The notes under the pieces were generated by a model. It was given only the letters and a program-made list of their open reading frames with translations. It made no database searches and had not been told where the DNA came from. Below are positions 63,915 through 64,000 of a stretch of DNA of 64,000 nucleotides, in pieces (the stretch's first letter is position 1; the number at the start of each line of letters is the position of its first letter). The stretch covers positions 105,942 to 169,941 of the forward strand of contig NZ_CABJFS010000005.1 in NCBI RefSeq assembly GCF_902364945.1, read 5' to 3'. This DNA comes from Collinsella aerofaciens (lineage in GTDB: Bacteria > Actinomycetota > Coriobacteriia > Coriobacteriales > Coriobacteriaceae). The position numbers and the translations under genes were made by a program.

Positions 63915-64000
63915 TGAAGTCGCCTGCTCGGACAGTCCTGACTCGCACGGAGAGCACATTAAGTGCTCTCCGGCTCGTGCGGAACTCGCGATCGACTTCA
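63915..64000. repeat. Nested inverted repeat at the window end
   Basis: TGAAGTCG (63915-63922) pairs with CGACTTCA (63993-64000). Inside, GGAGAGCAC (63949-63957) pairs with GTGCTCTCC (63963-63971), with CGCAC/GTGCG outside it. The structure reaches the last base of the window and may continue beyond it. Confidence 0.6.

Overview
The window is about 64 kb of GC-rich (around 60 percent by eye), densely coded bacterial chromosome. Gene content points to the Coriobacteriia (Actinomycetota), most likely Collinsella or a close gut relative. The pointers are a LuxR-type regulator fused to a multi-pass membrane domain (12321-13724), a mannose-family PTS, a very large multidomain GH31 surface glycosidase, LAxTG and IPNTG wall-anchor tails, a class B sortase, and many short palindromic repeats. 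Genus assignment is inference; there is no rRNA in the window.

Layout. 1-2770 (minus): an ECF-type transporter (membrane T subunit, fused double ATPase, start of a third gene cut by the window edge). 2800-8859 (plus): housekeeping genes glmU, prs and pth, and an NfnA/NfnB-like electron-transfer pair. 9094-12103 (minus): two related surface proteins; then the membrane-LuxR regulator (plus). 13777-17478 (minus): a polar amino-acid ABC transporter and a cytidylate-kinase-like protein. 17839-24894 (minus): YqeY, a PrsA-like foldase, a lone PTS IIA, a RelB/PIN toxin-antitoxin pair and purN-purM-purF. 25181-28483: a CmpB-type membrane protein, a MoaE-like protein, sortase B and purE. 28701-36106: the 2,137-residue GH31 enzyme and a MarR regulator. 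36697-40551: a mannose-family PTS operon (IIA-IIB-IIC-IID) with a divergent GntR/HutC regulator. 40767-45522: carA-carB. 45746-50757: a membrane protein, an ABC exporter, a Nudix hydrolase and purD. 50876-55560: the conserved rpsF-ssb-rpsR-rplI, dnaB, purA block. 56066-59878: two tRNA-Ser genes, a PD-(D/E)xK-like protein between inverted palindromes, a TRIC-like channel and a bactofilin-like membrane protein. 60007-63818 (minus): typA, small proteins, a bifunctional nuclease and a tRNA-Ile/tRNA-Ala/tRNA-Ile cluster.

How it fits together. Six purine genes (purA, D, E, F, M, N) and carAB give nucleotide synthesis, scattered rather than in one operon. The GH31 glycosidase, MarR regulator, mannose-family PTS and GntR regulator look like a host-glycan harvesting and uptake region. 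The sortase and anchor-bearing surface proteins serve the cell wall.

The most unusual content lies between genes. There are at least five families of short dispersed palindromic elements. Two copies of a roughly 148-nt element (17688-17835 and 48589-48735) keep the same nested helices through paired base changes, with conserved unpaired segments. That pattern suggests a conserved structured RNA or single-stranded DNA element. A second family consists of hairpins with gene-specific stems and a conserved GGGACAG loop. A third flanks the PD-(D/E)xK-like gene as inverted copies. A ten-C tract upstream of the GH31 gene is a candidate phase-variation switch. All structures were read by eye, with no folding program or database search.
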